From contig JAAALK010000284.1 in assembly GCA_019279435.1 (NCBI GenBank), forward strand, positions 15,505,294 to 15,569,293: a stretch of DNA of 64,000 nucleotides, given 5' to 3'. The DNA is from Zizania palustris (lineage: Eukaryota; Streptophyta; Magnoliopsida; Poales; Poaceae). The notes under the pieces are model-generated. The model saw nothing but the letters and a program-made list of their open reading frames with translations, was not told where the DNA came from and searched no databases. This document shows, piece after piece, positions 32,432-43,357 of this stretch. Made by a program: the position numbers and the translations under genes. Numbering within the stretch: position 1 is the stretch's first letter; each line of letters starts with the position of its first letter.

Positions 32432-32606
32432 CGGTCGTTCGTTTCAAAATATAATTGTTTCTACGATTTGAAAGTTAAACTAAAATATAAACGCATATAG
32501 TATAAAATTATTTAACACATTAATAATCTTCTGTTTATTTTTCCATCTTAACTTCTAAAACTATATTTCTACCGAACAACTTAAAAATATTTATTTTAGA
32601 ACGGAG
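32432..32606. mobile_element. Degenerate Stowaway-like MITE
   Basis: About 175 bp with imperfect inverted ends: left CGTTTCAAAATATAA, right TATTTTAGAACGGAG, whose complement is CTCCGTTCTAAAATA. This resembles the CTCCCTCCGTTTC-type ends of grass Stowaway elements. No coding. The 5' terminal bases are eroded and a TA duplication cannot be confirmed. Confidence 0.45.
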
Positions 32607-32749
32607 CTGGATTCAGCTGCCGTAGCGAGGAGACCCAAAAGCGGCCTTCAATTATGTGGGACCCAATGCATGCAAAATAATTCTTTCCGTGCGTCTAATA
32701 TATTTCTTTCCTCAATTTGCCTAAAATATTTTGAAAACCCTTAATTTAT

Positions 32750-33310
32750 GACATATGACACGTATACAATTTAAAAAACAAAGAACTTTGAAAATTTGAA
32801 AATTTATTTCACAAATATTCAAAAAAATCATTTGAAATTTTTTCAGGAGAATGCACGGTAAACTTTTGAAAGATTTTTTTAATTTTATGAAAAAACAGAG
32901 AACTTTTAAAATTCAAAATTATATTTTATAACTCTTCAGAAAATCATTTTAAAATAAATTTTGAAGAGTTCTGTTTTTTTTCAATTTTTCAAAGTTTTAT
33001 GTTCTTTTCAGAAATTTTTTAAAATATAAAAATAAACTTTGAAAATTATAAAATTTATTTCAGACTCTTCATAAAATCATTTGAAAATAAATTTTTAAGA
33101 GTTTTGATTTTTTTTCAAATTTTCAAAGTTTTATGTTCCTTTCAGATTTTTTTTTAAAAAAACAAAAACAAACTTTGAAAATTCAAAATTTTATTTCAGA
33201 ACTCTTCAAAAAATAATTTCAAAATAAATTTGAAGAGTTCTATTTTTTTCAAATTTTGTGTTTTTTTTTCAAATAATTTAAAAAATAAAAACTTTTAAAG
33301 CTATAATAAA
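32750..33310. repeat. AT-rich tandem repeats of about 135 bp with internal dyad symmetry
   Basis: CTCTTCA-type motifs recur at 32,932, 33,065 and 33,202, each followed about 40 bp later by the complementary GAAGAGTT or AAGAGTTT. Each unit therefore has a stem-like core flanked by long A and T runs. Three units are visible, moderately diverged. No gene. Confidence 0.6.
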
Positions 33311-34251
33311 TTCTCTGGAGAAATAGATACGGAAGGTAGATAGGGTGACCGGTTAGAGCCAGGTTAACCTTTTTATTTTAAATTATTTATTTTAAATGCC
33401 TTTAATTAACGGACAAGATTCTTTAAACCTATTACCTCGTAGGGAGGTAACGGGGGCACCGTAACGGCCCCCAACTACGAAGGTTTGGGTATTGAAAGTA
33501 ATAAAAATATGATAGATGGCTAATAGCTTAGATATGATGATGAGTTGTCTCTAAGGTCTCGCTTTCTTTATATATTTAGGAGGTAAATCTGATAATGGTA
33601 AGACTCTATTTCAAGTTAGACTAGAACTTCCTATCAAACTCGAGTACTGAATCTTTAATTACAATTATTCCGGTATAAATAAACTTTAAATATCATATAT
33701 GATGCTTAACTAATCAATAAAAAATCAACTTTTTACCAGAATCAAACCATTGTTTATGGTTCTGTCGTATCCTTGGTTTGGCCCGATAAACCCAAGGTAT
33801 TCGAGGCCACATCTCCGACACTACTGATTTTATCCAACAAAGTAATAATAGCTAAACTCATCGTGTATAAAAATCCGCGCATTTATAAAATCAGTTATAC
33901 TCTCCTCGTCGTAATTTGCACTATGATTGATAAACTTGGATATAGAATACTGATGTTCATATGCGAGCGGGCCTCACGGATAGATAGATGGATGGACGGA
34001 GCGTCCCATCCGGGTAGGCGTCTGTGGCAAGCGCGCGCGGCCGGCCGACCCTGGAGCACAGTTTCCGTGCCAGGGCGTCGCGTCCGTCGCGTCGATCGTT
34101 CGCGTGCGGGAGCACACGTGACCGAGCTCGAGACCTGTTCCATTGTGTCGCTCAGCACGGCGCGTCCATCGATCGCCCGCGTCCATCCGTCACCTTGGAA
34201 TGACCCGATCTGCTCCTCTCTCCACAGCCCTGTCTCGACTCGCGTCGCGGC
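33311..34251. other. No gene seen; GC-rich flank of the hAT element
   Basis: Bases 33,311-33,950 are AT-rich with no supported feature. Bases 33,960-34,251 are markedly GC-rich and continue, across the hAT element, into similar GC-rich sequence at 39,092-39,180. They look like one segment split by the insertion. Overlapping open frames on both strands have no recognisable domain, and I do not call a gene. Confidence 0.4.
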
Positions 34252-34559
34252 CAGGCGAGTAGGGGTGGATTTGGACGTCAGGAAATTCAAATTATCTGTA
34301 TTTGTATTCGAATAACTATTTATATAGATAGTTGTATTTATATTTGAATTAAATACGAATGACATTCAAAAACATCCGAATTCATTTTGCAAATGTGGAT
34401 ATGGAAACAGATATCCAAATTCTACTGAATATGGATATGAAAATAGATACATCCGTATTCGTTTTAGGATTTCACACGTATTAAACTTAGATTCAATATA
34501 ATATATTATCACTATATTAATGGTTTATTTATTATTTATATAATTATGGAATACATAAG

Positions 34560-37500
34560 TTAGAGAATATTAATAAGCTATGGTTTAAACTTTTTTATAA
34601 TCCAAATACAACATATCTCATTACATATAATTTTTTTCTAGATCCATTTTCTATTTTAACTTATTAATTGTGTTTCTAGGATTTAAATTGGAATATGTGA
34701 AATTTGAACTACAAGTACCTAAAATAATGCACTAAAATTTGTAGAAAAATCATATTCACTATTTTGTTTCCATTTTTAGTTATTATCCACTAAATTTAAA
34801 TAAATGTTAAAAAATTATGTTAGACACTTCATCGGTAATGTGGAGCTTAAGGGTTTTTTAATTATAAAAAATCAAATAAAGTCTGAAAACTATGAGACTT
34901 GTCACGGTGTTATAATATTATACGTAGATACTATGATAAAATTTTAAAAATCAAGAAAGTTATAATATAGGATATTAAGAAACTTGAGATTCTCTTGAGA
35001 GGAAATTAGAGTTTCGAGAAGTAATAGGTTATGGTTTAAACTAAATTGGTGTTTAAATATTGCTTGAACTAGAAACTTTTTTGTAATCAAAATACAACAT
35101 ATCTCATTCCATATAATTTCCTTGTATTTTTCTAGATACATTTGTTATTTTTAACTCATTAATTGTGTTTCTAGGATTTAAGTTGAAATATGTGAAATTT
35201 GAACTGCAAGTACCTAAAATAATGCACTAAAATTTATAGAAAAATAATATTCACTATATTGTTTCCATTTTTAGTTATTATCCATAAAATTTAAAGAAAT
35301 GTTAAAAAAATTATGTTACGACACTTCATCTGTAATGTGGAGCTTAAGGGTTTTTAATTATAAAAAAATCAATTAAAGTCTGAAAAATACGAGACTTATC
35401 ATGGAGTTATAATATTATACGTAGATATTGTGATAAATTTTTTAAAATATTTCAATAAAGTTATCATATAGGATGTTAAGAAACTTGAGATCCTCTTGAG
35501 AGGAATTAGAGTTTTGAGAAGTAATAAGCTATAGTTTAATGTAAATTGATGTTTAAATATTTGTTTGAACTTAAAAAAAATTGTAATCAAAATACAACAT
35601 ATCTCATTCCATATAATTGTATAGTATTTGTTGACACGAAAACGTGCCCCCGCACTTGGGTTAGTTCGACGACCCAAAAGTGTGTGGATACTTAGGGACA
35701 AGCCTAAGCGTAATACAACACTGACATCGCGTTCCCACTACCCTTAACAGTGGCAAAGGGGTGGAGTCGCCAGGTAATTAGATCACATAAACATAATTCA
35801 ATTAGCCGAAAAGAAATATATTAAGCAAAATAAACCAATAGGCTGACCAGAGCATGACTGATTCGGAGGATATAGTGCGAAGGTCTCGCCGAAGGGTACC
35901 TTCGGCGTTTGGTGCGAAGGTCTTGCCGAAGATAGTCTTCGGCGTTCGAATCGATCTAGCCGAAGGCAGGCTCCTAACAGATCTCGACGCGAGATCACCT
36001 CCGAACGGCAGTGTTCGACGCGAAGTCTCTGACATGATACAAAATATTCCGGCGCAACGCACTGGCGTGACTTCGTCCAGAGCGAAGTATGGGCGTGGCG
36101 AAGCCTAACGTGATGAAGCCTGCTGTGGAGCGTGCTGGTACGCGGGGCTCAGCCAAACCGACAACAGCGTGACGGTCCGACACGGGTAATCGAAGTAGTA
36201 TTTCCGCCGAAGACCGTTCCAGCAGCCTCCGAAATCAGTCTCCTGGCTTCGGACACCTCCGGCGATGTGGCTCCGAGCGGGAAAACCTACAAGAGAACAG
36301 AGATCAAGTGCCAATTCGGCCTAGAGACCGAATCTGCTAAGTGTTGCAGTAGGGAAACGAAGGTAGCAATCTGTTATGTAGATTAACGGATACTTCACAG
36401 GCGAAGCAACAAGACGATAGCAATCTGTTACGTAGATTAATGGGTACTTCACGAGCGAAGTAGCAAGGCTTACCACTGTTTCGGCGTGGCCGGCGGAGGG
36501 CTTCCAGGCAAACCCACGAAGGTTACAGAAAGGTAAATAGAAAGTAAAGGTAGGGTTCAAAGCTAGGGCTTTGTGTTTAATTTGTGTTGGGGGTCTAATA
36601 AACTCGTCTTAGCCCTATATTTATAGGGGCTAGTCTTCTTATCTCTAAGATTAATCTGGTAGGATTCGACCTAATCAAATTTAGGGATAAAATTAGCTAG
36701 AATCAGACTCAAACTCTATTTCTAGAAATCATCCCGAAGTGGGCCTTCGACAGGGCCTGCCGAAGCCTGCTCCTCGAGCCGAAGATTCGGCGAGGCAGGC
36801 CTCCGAAGGCCTTCAAGTCGAAGGTAGCAGGCCGCTGGAAGGCTTCCGAAGCCCAAAGATCAATTGGTCTTCGACCCTATAGAGCTTCGGTCCGATCTAG
36901 GACATGTGTATTTTTGGCCTAAATTACCAAACTTGACATTTTGACAATCTTGACCATTTAATGTCATTTTTTGCTATCAACAATATTTTATAGATCCATT
37001 TGCTATTTTTAACTCATTAATTGTGTTTCTAGGATTTAAATTGGAATATGTGAAATTTGAACTGCAAGTACCTAAAATAATGCACTAAAATTTATAGAAA
37101 AATCATATTCACTATTTTGTTTCCATTTGTATTTCTTATACACTAAATTTAAAGAAATGTTAAAAAATTATGTTACGACACTTCATTGAGAATTTGGAGC
37201 TTAAGGGTTTTTAATTATAAAAAATCAATTAAAGTCTGAAAAATACGAGACTTGTCATGATGTTATAATATTATACGTAGATACTATAATAAATTTTGAA
37301 AATGTTTCAAGAAAGTTATAATATAGGATATTAAGAAACTTGAGATTCTCTTGAGAGGAAATTAGAGTTTTGAGAAGTAATAGGTTATGGTTTAAACTAA
37401 ATTGATGTTTAAATGTTGGTTTGAACTTTAAACCTTTTTGTAATCAAAATACAACATATCTCATTCCATATAATTTTTTATTTTTCTAGATCCATTTTTT

Positions 37501-38800
37501 ATTTTTAACTCATTAATTGTGTTTCTAGGATTTAAGTTGGAATGTGTGAAATTTGAACTGCATGTACCTAAAATAATGCACTAAAATTTATATAAAAATC
37601 ATATTCACTATTTTGTTTCCATTTTTAGTTCTTATCCACTAAATTTAAAGAAATGTTAAAAAACTTATGTTACGACACATCATCTGTAATGTGGAGCTTA
37701 AGGGTTTTTTAATTATAAAAAATCAATTAAAGTCTGAAAAATACGAGACTTGTCATGGTGTTATAATATTATACGTAGATACTGTTATAAATTTTTTAAA
37801 ATATTTCAATAAAGTTATCATATAAGATGTTAAGAAACTTAAGATCCTCTTGAGAGGAATTAGAGTTTTGAGTAGTAATAGGCTATGGTTTAAAGTAAAT
37901 TGATATTTAAATATTTGTTTGAACTTAAAACATTTTTGTAATCAAAATACAACATATCTCATTCCATACATTTGTTTTGTATTTTTCTAGATACATTTTC
38001 TATTTTTAACTCATTAATTGTGTTTCTAGGATTTAAATTGGAATATGTGAAATTTGAACTGCAAGTACCTAAAATAATGCACTAAAATTGATAGAAAAAT
38101 CATATTCACCCTTTTGTGTCCATTTATATTTCTTATACATAAATTTAAAGAAATGTTAAAAAATTTATATTACGACACTTCATCGGTAATGTGGAGCTTA
38201 AGGGTTTTTAATTATAAAAAACAAATAAAGTCTGAAAAATACGAGTCTTGTCATGGTGTTATAATATTATACGTAGATACTATAATAATTTTTTTAAAAT
38301 GTTTCAAGAATGTTATAATATAGGATGTTAAGAAACTTGAGATTCTCTTGAGAGTAATTAGAGTTTTGAGAAGTAATTAATTGTTTGTTTGAACTTGAGA
38401 AACTTTTTTTGTAATCAAAATACAACATATATCATTCCATATATATTTTTTGTATTTTTCTAGATACATTTGCTATGTGTCCATATTCACCATTTTGTGT
38501 CCATTTGTATTTCTTATACACTAAATTTAAAGAAATATTAAAAACTTTAGGTTACGACACCTCATCGGTAATGTAGCTTAACGGTTTTTTAATTATAAAA
38601 ATTCAAATAAAGTCTGAAAAATACGAGACTTGTCATGGTGTTATAATATTATACGTAGATACTATGATAACATTTTCAAGATGTTTCAAGAAAGTTTATC
38701 ATATAGGATGTTAAGAAACCTGAGATCTTGTAGAGAGGAATTAGAGTTTTGACAAGTAATAGGCTATGGTTTAAATTAAATTGATGGTTAAATGTTTGTT
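34560..38800. repeat. Tandem repeats of about 496 bp inside the hAT element
   Basis: The marker GTGTTTCTAGG occurs at 34,670, 35,165, 37,023, 37,519 and 38,020. Spacings are 495 bp, an interval interrupted by the solo LTR, 496 bp and 501 bp. A sixth unit (about 38,470-38,800) lacks the marker through an internal deletion. Each unit contains AAATTTGAACTGCAAGTACC, CACTTCATCGGTAATGTGGA, ATTATACGTAGATACT and GAGATTCTCTTGAGAGG. Open frames in it are short and unrelated to known domains. Confidence 0.88.
35629..36982 (-). repeat. Solo LTR (1,354 bp) inside the hAT repeats
   Basis: Perfect inverted ends TGTTGA...TCAACA and flanking GTATT (35,624-35,628) and ATATT (36,983-36,987), a 5-bp duplication with one mismatch. 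A minus-strand TATA box (CTATAAATATA) lies at 36,616-36,626, so the LTR probably reads on the minus strand. The sequence is dense in CGAAG/CTTCGG, as in the G1 and copia LTRs. No primer site or internal coding region follows, hence solo. Open frames within are not genes. Confidence 0.82.
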
Positions 38801-39091
38801 TGAACTTTAATTTTTTTTGTCATTATTATTGTGTACCATTGCTTCTTATTAATTATTATTGCAATTTTGTATATTGGACACTTTGGACTTTTGGAAAATT
38901 TGTGAAACAATGAACATTTCGAGTTAAACCGAGTAAACATCCGAATACATATTCGTATTTGAAATATCCGTTTTGTATTCGTATTCTAAAACATTCGAAT
39001 CCATATTAGTATTCGAAATAAAATGTGGTAAACAGTGATATCCAGATTCGTTTGCATCTATATCCGATCCGAATATATCCCTACTCGCGAG

Positions 39092-40163
39092 GGGTAGCAC
39101 GGGCATGGCAGGCTAATCGTGTCGGTAGGGGTTGTACCGCCCGCGCATGTGACGTGTGTCCCGGTGTCCGAACTAAGCAAACTACGTGTCTTTGTTATGT
39201 TATTAGGCCATTTGGACCGGTTGAATTACTGAACTACTGTTGTCATAAACTTTTAGCCTCACCTCACTCATGCAAGAGGGCTACGAGCTCCTTATAAGAG
39301 AGAGTAGTGATCTTTTGGAATAGAGAGAGCTCTCCGCTTGTAAGGATATATTGAATGTGCATAAACGCATAAACGTGGGGCGAGACCGGTATACTCCGGT
39401 GCTCCTTGAAGGCCTGGGAGACTAACAGTGTTGTCTTACAAGGTGTAGGTGCAGTGCCGGCCCTGAGGGGCCTGGCAATGCGGCCACCCGAGGCCCCAAA
39501 CCTGAAGGGCCTCTATACGTGTGTGTATATATGTATATATATATATATATTAAAAAAATAAAATAGTATTTAGAATTTTGAAAAACATTTAGTGGTGTAA
39601 TGGTTAAGCAAATGCCACTTAAATATAAGGTCTTGAGTTCAATCCTTAGTAGTTTTGAATATAATTCAAGGGTTTTTTCTTTTCTTTTTTTTGTTCATTT
39701 GTTTGAGGAATAAAATTATTCTAGTAAAAATTGTAATAATTATTTTTCTTATTATAAAAATAAATTATAACACAAATTTAATAATTATTTACCTAGCTGG
39801 AAAAATATCTTTACCGAATTGTATATAGATATTTTGATGCGATATATCTGTTGGCAAAATCTTAGGTTTATCAATGTACAAGTAGGTACACGTGTACAGT
39901 CCAGCCCTCCTTTCATAGATGTACATATTATTCTATATAAACATTATTTTTGATATATTTTAATTATGTATCAGTTAGATTTCTTATATATATATATACA
40001 CACACACATTATGTTAGTAATATTTGTATGTATGGTTAGCGATATCCATGTAATTTGCATGGTTTCGATTGTTAGTATCATGCATGCATACATCATTCCT
40101 TTCCATTATTATCAAGCATGGTTTCTTTGAACCGACATGTTAGATCTGGCATATATATACAAT
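39092..40163. other. No gene; spacer with TA/CA microsatellites
   Basis: GC-rich sequence to about 39,180, then mixed sequence. A CAGTGCCGGCCCTGAGGGG string at 39,450 looks like the end of a hAT-type MITE but no partner end was found. TA repeats lie at 39,525-39,550 and a TA/CA compound repeat at 39,985-40,007. A tRNA-like relic at 39,593 is listed separately. Confidence 0.5.
39593..39655 (+). repeat. tRNA-like pol III relic (SINE or tRNA pseudogene)
   Basis: TGGTGTAATGG at 39,593-39,603 fits the internal A box consensus TRGYNNANNGG, and GTTCAATCC at 39,637-39,645 fits the B box GWTCRANNC, about 33 bp apart as in tRNA genes. The arms around them do not form a full cloverleaf I can trust, so I call a relic, not a tRNA gene. 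Confidence 0.4.
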
Positions 40164-40560
40164 CACTACAACAAAACAGGCAACTTCCGTCGGCCAAAGC
40201 CGACGGAAGTTAGCCCTTTCCCGACGGAAGAAGCCAACTTCCGTCGGCAAAACGCTATCTTCCGTCGGCCTTTGGCCGACGGAAGCGCGGCGACGGAAGT
40301 TAGCTAACTTCCGTCGGCCGCCGACGGAAGTTAGCTAACTTCCGTCGGCCACGTCAAGCCGACGGAAGTTAGCGCCGAACACTGCCACGTCAGCAGGGGG
40401 CTCTAACTTCCGTCGGCCAGGTTGGCCGACGAAAATTAGGGGCATCTAACTTCCGTCGGCTAGGGCCAAAGCCGACGGAAGTTAGCCTTTCTGCCCACGT
40501 GGCCGAAACCAGCTAACTTCCGTCGGCTATGGTCAAAGCCGACGGAAGTTACCTGGTATT
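40164..40560. repeat. Left CACTA terminal and subterminal repeats
   Basis: After the CACTACA end I count eight CTTCCGTCGG and seven CCGACGGAAG copies, plus two degenerate ones. They are often paired as inverted repeats separated by 5-20 bp. In En/Spm such arrays are the binding sites of TNPA, here presumably the product of the neighbouring TNPA-like gene. Confidence 0.93.
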
Positions 40561-40860
40561 TTTTTTTATTTTTTCCTGGTTCCCCTACTCACACTCACAT
40601 CCAACCACAATTTCAATCACATTCACAATACACATCCAAATTCACATTTCACATCCAAAATCACATTCAAACTTCACATATATCATCCAAAATCACATCT
40701 CACATCCAAAACTTCAGCAAACATCCAAAATCACATAACACAACTTAATTCACAATCAAAGTCACAATACACATCCGCATTCACATATACCATCCAAATT
40801 CACATACAAAGTCACATAACATATCGAGATTCAATCCAGGTTCATTATACACATCCATAC

Positions 40861-43246
40861 TCACTGATCGCCCACATTTGGGTCGTGGGCGCCGCCGCTG
40901 CCTCCCACTTCGTCCACATTTTCCCCGGAGGCTCCATCTTGACCAGGCGTACGGAAACACTGAAGAAATAGACAAAATTAGAAACGAACTCAACTACCCT
41001 TCTAAACGCTAACTTAAGTATTTAGGAGGTACCTCAGGTGATGTAGGAGATAGTGGTGGTGGCGGGGGAGGTAGTGGTTGGAACATGGACATGTCAAATC
41101 CACTGTTTTGCTGGGCTAGTTGCTACACATGTTGTAATGTAATCAGTTAGTTCTAAACCTATTTCTGAATACTTTTGAACTGCAACACTCTAAAGTAAGC
41201 TTACTTGGATCATCGCCTGCTGTTGTGCTAAGCAGGCGGTATAGTACTCTTGTTGTTTCCTGTAGTGCTCGTCGCGCCGCCTCATTTCCTCCCTCATTCG
41301 AACCATCTCCGGGGTTTCTTCTGAGCGACGACGGCTGGAGCCAACTCCGACGGAGCTCTGCGACGACTGAGCTGACTTCTGAGCTCTCACCGCTCTCGAG
41401 TCAATAACTCCATTGAACATGAAGTACCTGCAACATTAACAGGGGTTAGTTACCATCACAATACCATACACAAAACATTAATAAAAACACTGTCTCACCG
41501 TCCATGGCTTTTGCCACCTCCGCTGGAGTACACGGCCATTTGGTCCACAGGTTCTCTCCGCCAATCATAGTCCTCTCCATGGAGTCGAACCATGTGTTCA
41601 CCATACTGCGCCTGCAAAAAACATGTCCGATTAGCTAGACGCAGAAAAATGAAATTACGTCAACTCTTAATAACATCTCACCAAATGGTCTGTGGCTGTC
41701 TGGCTACACAAGACATCTGGCTGTGTCGGATCGCTTCCTTTGTGACCAGAGGTATACACCTCTATGTCACTTGGCACGTTGCCAGATTTAGCTTCCTGTA
41801 CATTAGAAATGAGTTAGTCGCATTACAATGTATCTATAGCTAGAGAGTGACAGATCGGTCTTACCAAGCGTTTAGCGTGGCGAATATGTCCGTCGGCACC
41901 ATATCTGTGCTTCGGATCCGTCCCGCGGCATTGTCTTTTCTGCTCGGAAGTCTTCTTAAATGCGGCTGAAGACCAAATCTTGCAGAATTCGAAATAGGCG
42001 TCCTCGCGGTTTGCAAACCACGGAATCCTCACCTGAACAGAGATGCTATTTGTATTATATGACAACAAATCTCAACAATCGAAGAGTAAAAAGTTAGAAT
42101 TGTTTACCGAACGGTATTCTTCTTCAGTCAAATAAATTGACGATGAGCCTGTCGCCTTGCTCATTCGTTGCCCTAGCTTCTCCTTGTAGTAAGCATTGTT
42201 CGCTTGAATGCGGGCATACGAAATGGCGTCCTTCACCACCTTATGTGCATTGTTGTTGAAGACTTGAAGCGCGTGGTTATGGTGATTGCCGACTTCTGGC
42301 AAGCAAAAGCGTAACTGCAAAAGTAATGATTAGTACAGTGTTGTAACTCGAAAAGCCTAAAAGTAGATTGAAAAAACACTTGCATACCCAGAAGTCATGA
42401 GACACCGCCCCCTGAGCAGTTCCGTGGCGCCCGTCAGGAGCGAACTGGTACTGGTCCCATGTCTGGCATAAAACCCGCTCACCGGTCGGCATTGTTAGCA
42501 CCCCTGGGTAGTGCAGACGGCACAGGTTACCCAATATCTGGTTAACCTGCCTGACCCTCGAAGTGTCGTCGAACCGAGAGTCAATCCAAGATCTAGAAAT
42601 ACATAATAAATAAAGTTAATTAGTTTAGTGAAAGAAATTTTTTGAAAACAAAAGCAAAACAACAGAAGAGTATTACACTTACCCGTCACCAATAGGCGTA
42701 ATCTCGATCTTGGCTCCACCGGAAGAGACTACTGGTGGAGCGACCAAGTGGCTCGTCCTGAAAGATACCGAGGACCCGCCGGCAGCCTCAGCACCTTCCT
42801 CCTGACCCGCACCCTCCGGGAGATCCCCCTGCCCCGCACCCTCTGGGTCATCCCCCTGCCCCACACCCTCTGGGTCATCCCTCTGTGCCGCACACTCTGG
42901 GACATCCCCCTCTTGCCCGCCACCCACCGGATCATCCTCATGACCCGCACTCTCCAAGTGTTCTTCCTCCTACAAAACAGTATTGAAACAATTAGTAATA
43001 GTTTATAACTGGCATAAAAAACAATCTGAAAGTTACCTCCTCATCTAGTTGAAATGCAATAGGCCGACCAATTAATGTCGGATCTATGCATCTCAGGAGC
43101 TGCTCTTGACGACGTCTGTTTGAAGAAGAGGAACTACCCTGGAATAGGGTGTCCTCCTGACTCGTCGGTGTACTCGCCGGAGTACTCGCCGATGAACTCC
43201 CCAAGCGGAAGAGCTTCCTCGTGACACTCCTCATCTTTTTCGACAT
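40861..43246 (-). CDS. TNPA-like CACTA accessory protein (Transposase_24 type), multi-exon
   Basis: A minus-strand gene from ATG at 43,246 to TGA at 40,861-40,863, in several exons. One clear intron is 41,428-41,498 (GGTGAG donor, TTGCAG acceptor); others are needed near 42,970-43,030, 42,600-42,670, 42,320-42,390, 42,015-42,120, 41,800-41,860 and 41,000-41,130. Exon products in order: MSKKMRSVTRKLFRLGSSSA with a Ser/Thr-rich part; an acidic Gly/Glu/Asp repeat; HYPGVLTMPTGERVLCQTWD; HNHALQVFNNNAHKVVKDAI; DAYFEFCKIWSSAAFKKTSE with basic residues, resembling the plant Ptta/En/Spm transposase family (Transposase_24); a basic coiled-coil segment with EEMRRRDEHYRKQQ; and a Pro-rich end. The family is inferred from these motifs and from the position downstream of TNP2. 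The role would be binding of the subterminal repeats. I see no clear lesion, but exon joins are unverified. Confidence 0.65.
42811..42918. repeat. 27-bp in-frame minisatellite in the TNPA-like gene
   Basis: Four units start at 42,811, 42,838, 42,865 and 42,892 (core ACCCTCTGGGTCATCCCCCT). Because 27 is a multiple of three it encodes a repeated 9-residue acidic Gly/Glu/Asp/Pro unit on the minus strand without breaking the frame. Confidence 0.85.
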
Positions 43247-43357
43247 CCTGTTCAAAATAAGCACAAACAAGCATTTATTAGTAAAGAAGGTTTGTACATA
43301 TGAAAAAACATGTAATATGAAGTATATTGCATATCCATGTATGAAAACAATTACTTG

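Larger units (their letters stand above)
34260..39083. mobile_element. Non-autonomous hAT-type transposon (4.8 kb with nested solo LTR)
   Basis: Left end TAGGGGTGGA at 34,260; right end ATATATCCCTA at 39,083, whose complement is TAGGGATATA. Flanking 8-bp sequences CAGGCGAG (34,252-34,259) and CTCGCGAG (39,084-39,091) match at 6 of 8 positions, the target length typical of hAT. Subterminal regions are rich in short TATTCG/GGATAT strings in both directions (34,300-34,470 and 38,930-39,080). No transposase can be read inside; the body consists of roughly 496-bp tandem repeats. Removing the 1,354-bp solo LTR and its duplication leaves about 3.5 kb. Strand is undefined because no gene is present. 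Confidence 0.65.

Noticed and set aside
33773..34365. Overlapping 156- and 180-codon frames on both strands
   Set aside because: GC-rich DNA at the hAT border; frames run into the transposon end, with no domain or splice structure.
39450..39920. CAGTGCCGGCCCTGAGGGG as the start of a hAT MITE with an end near 39,910
   Set aside because: The candidate right end (CAGTCCAGCCCTCC) is in direct, not inverted, orientation and no duplication was found.
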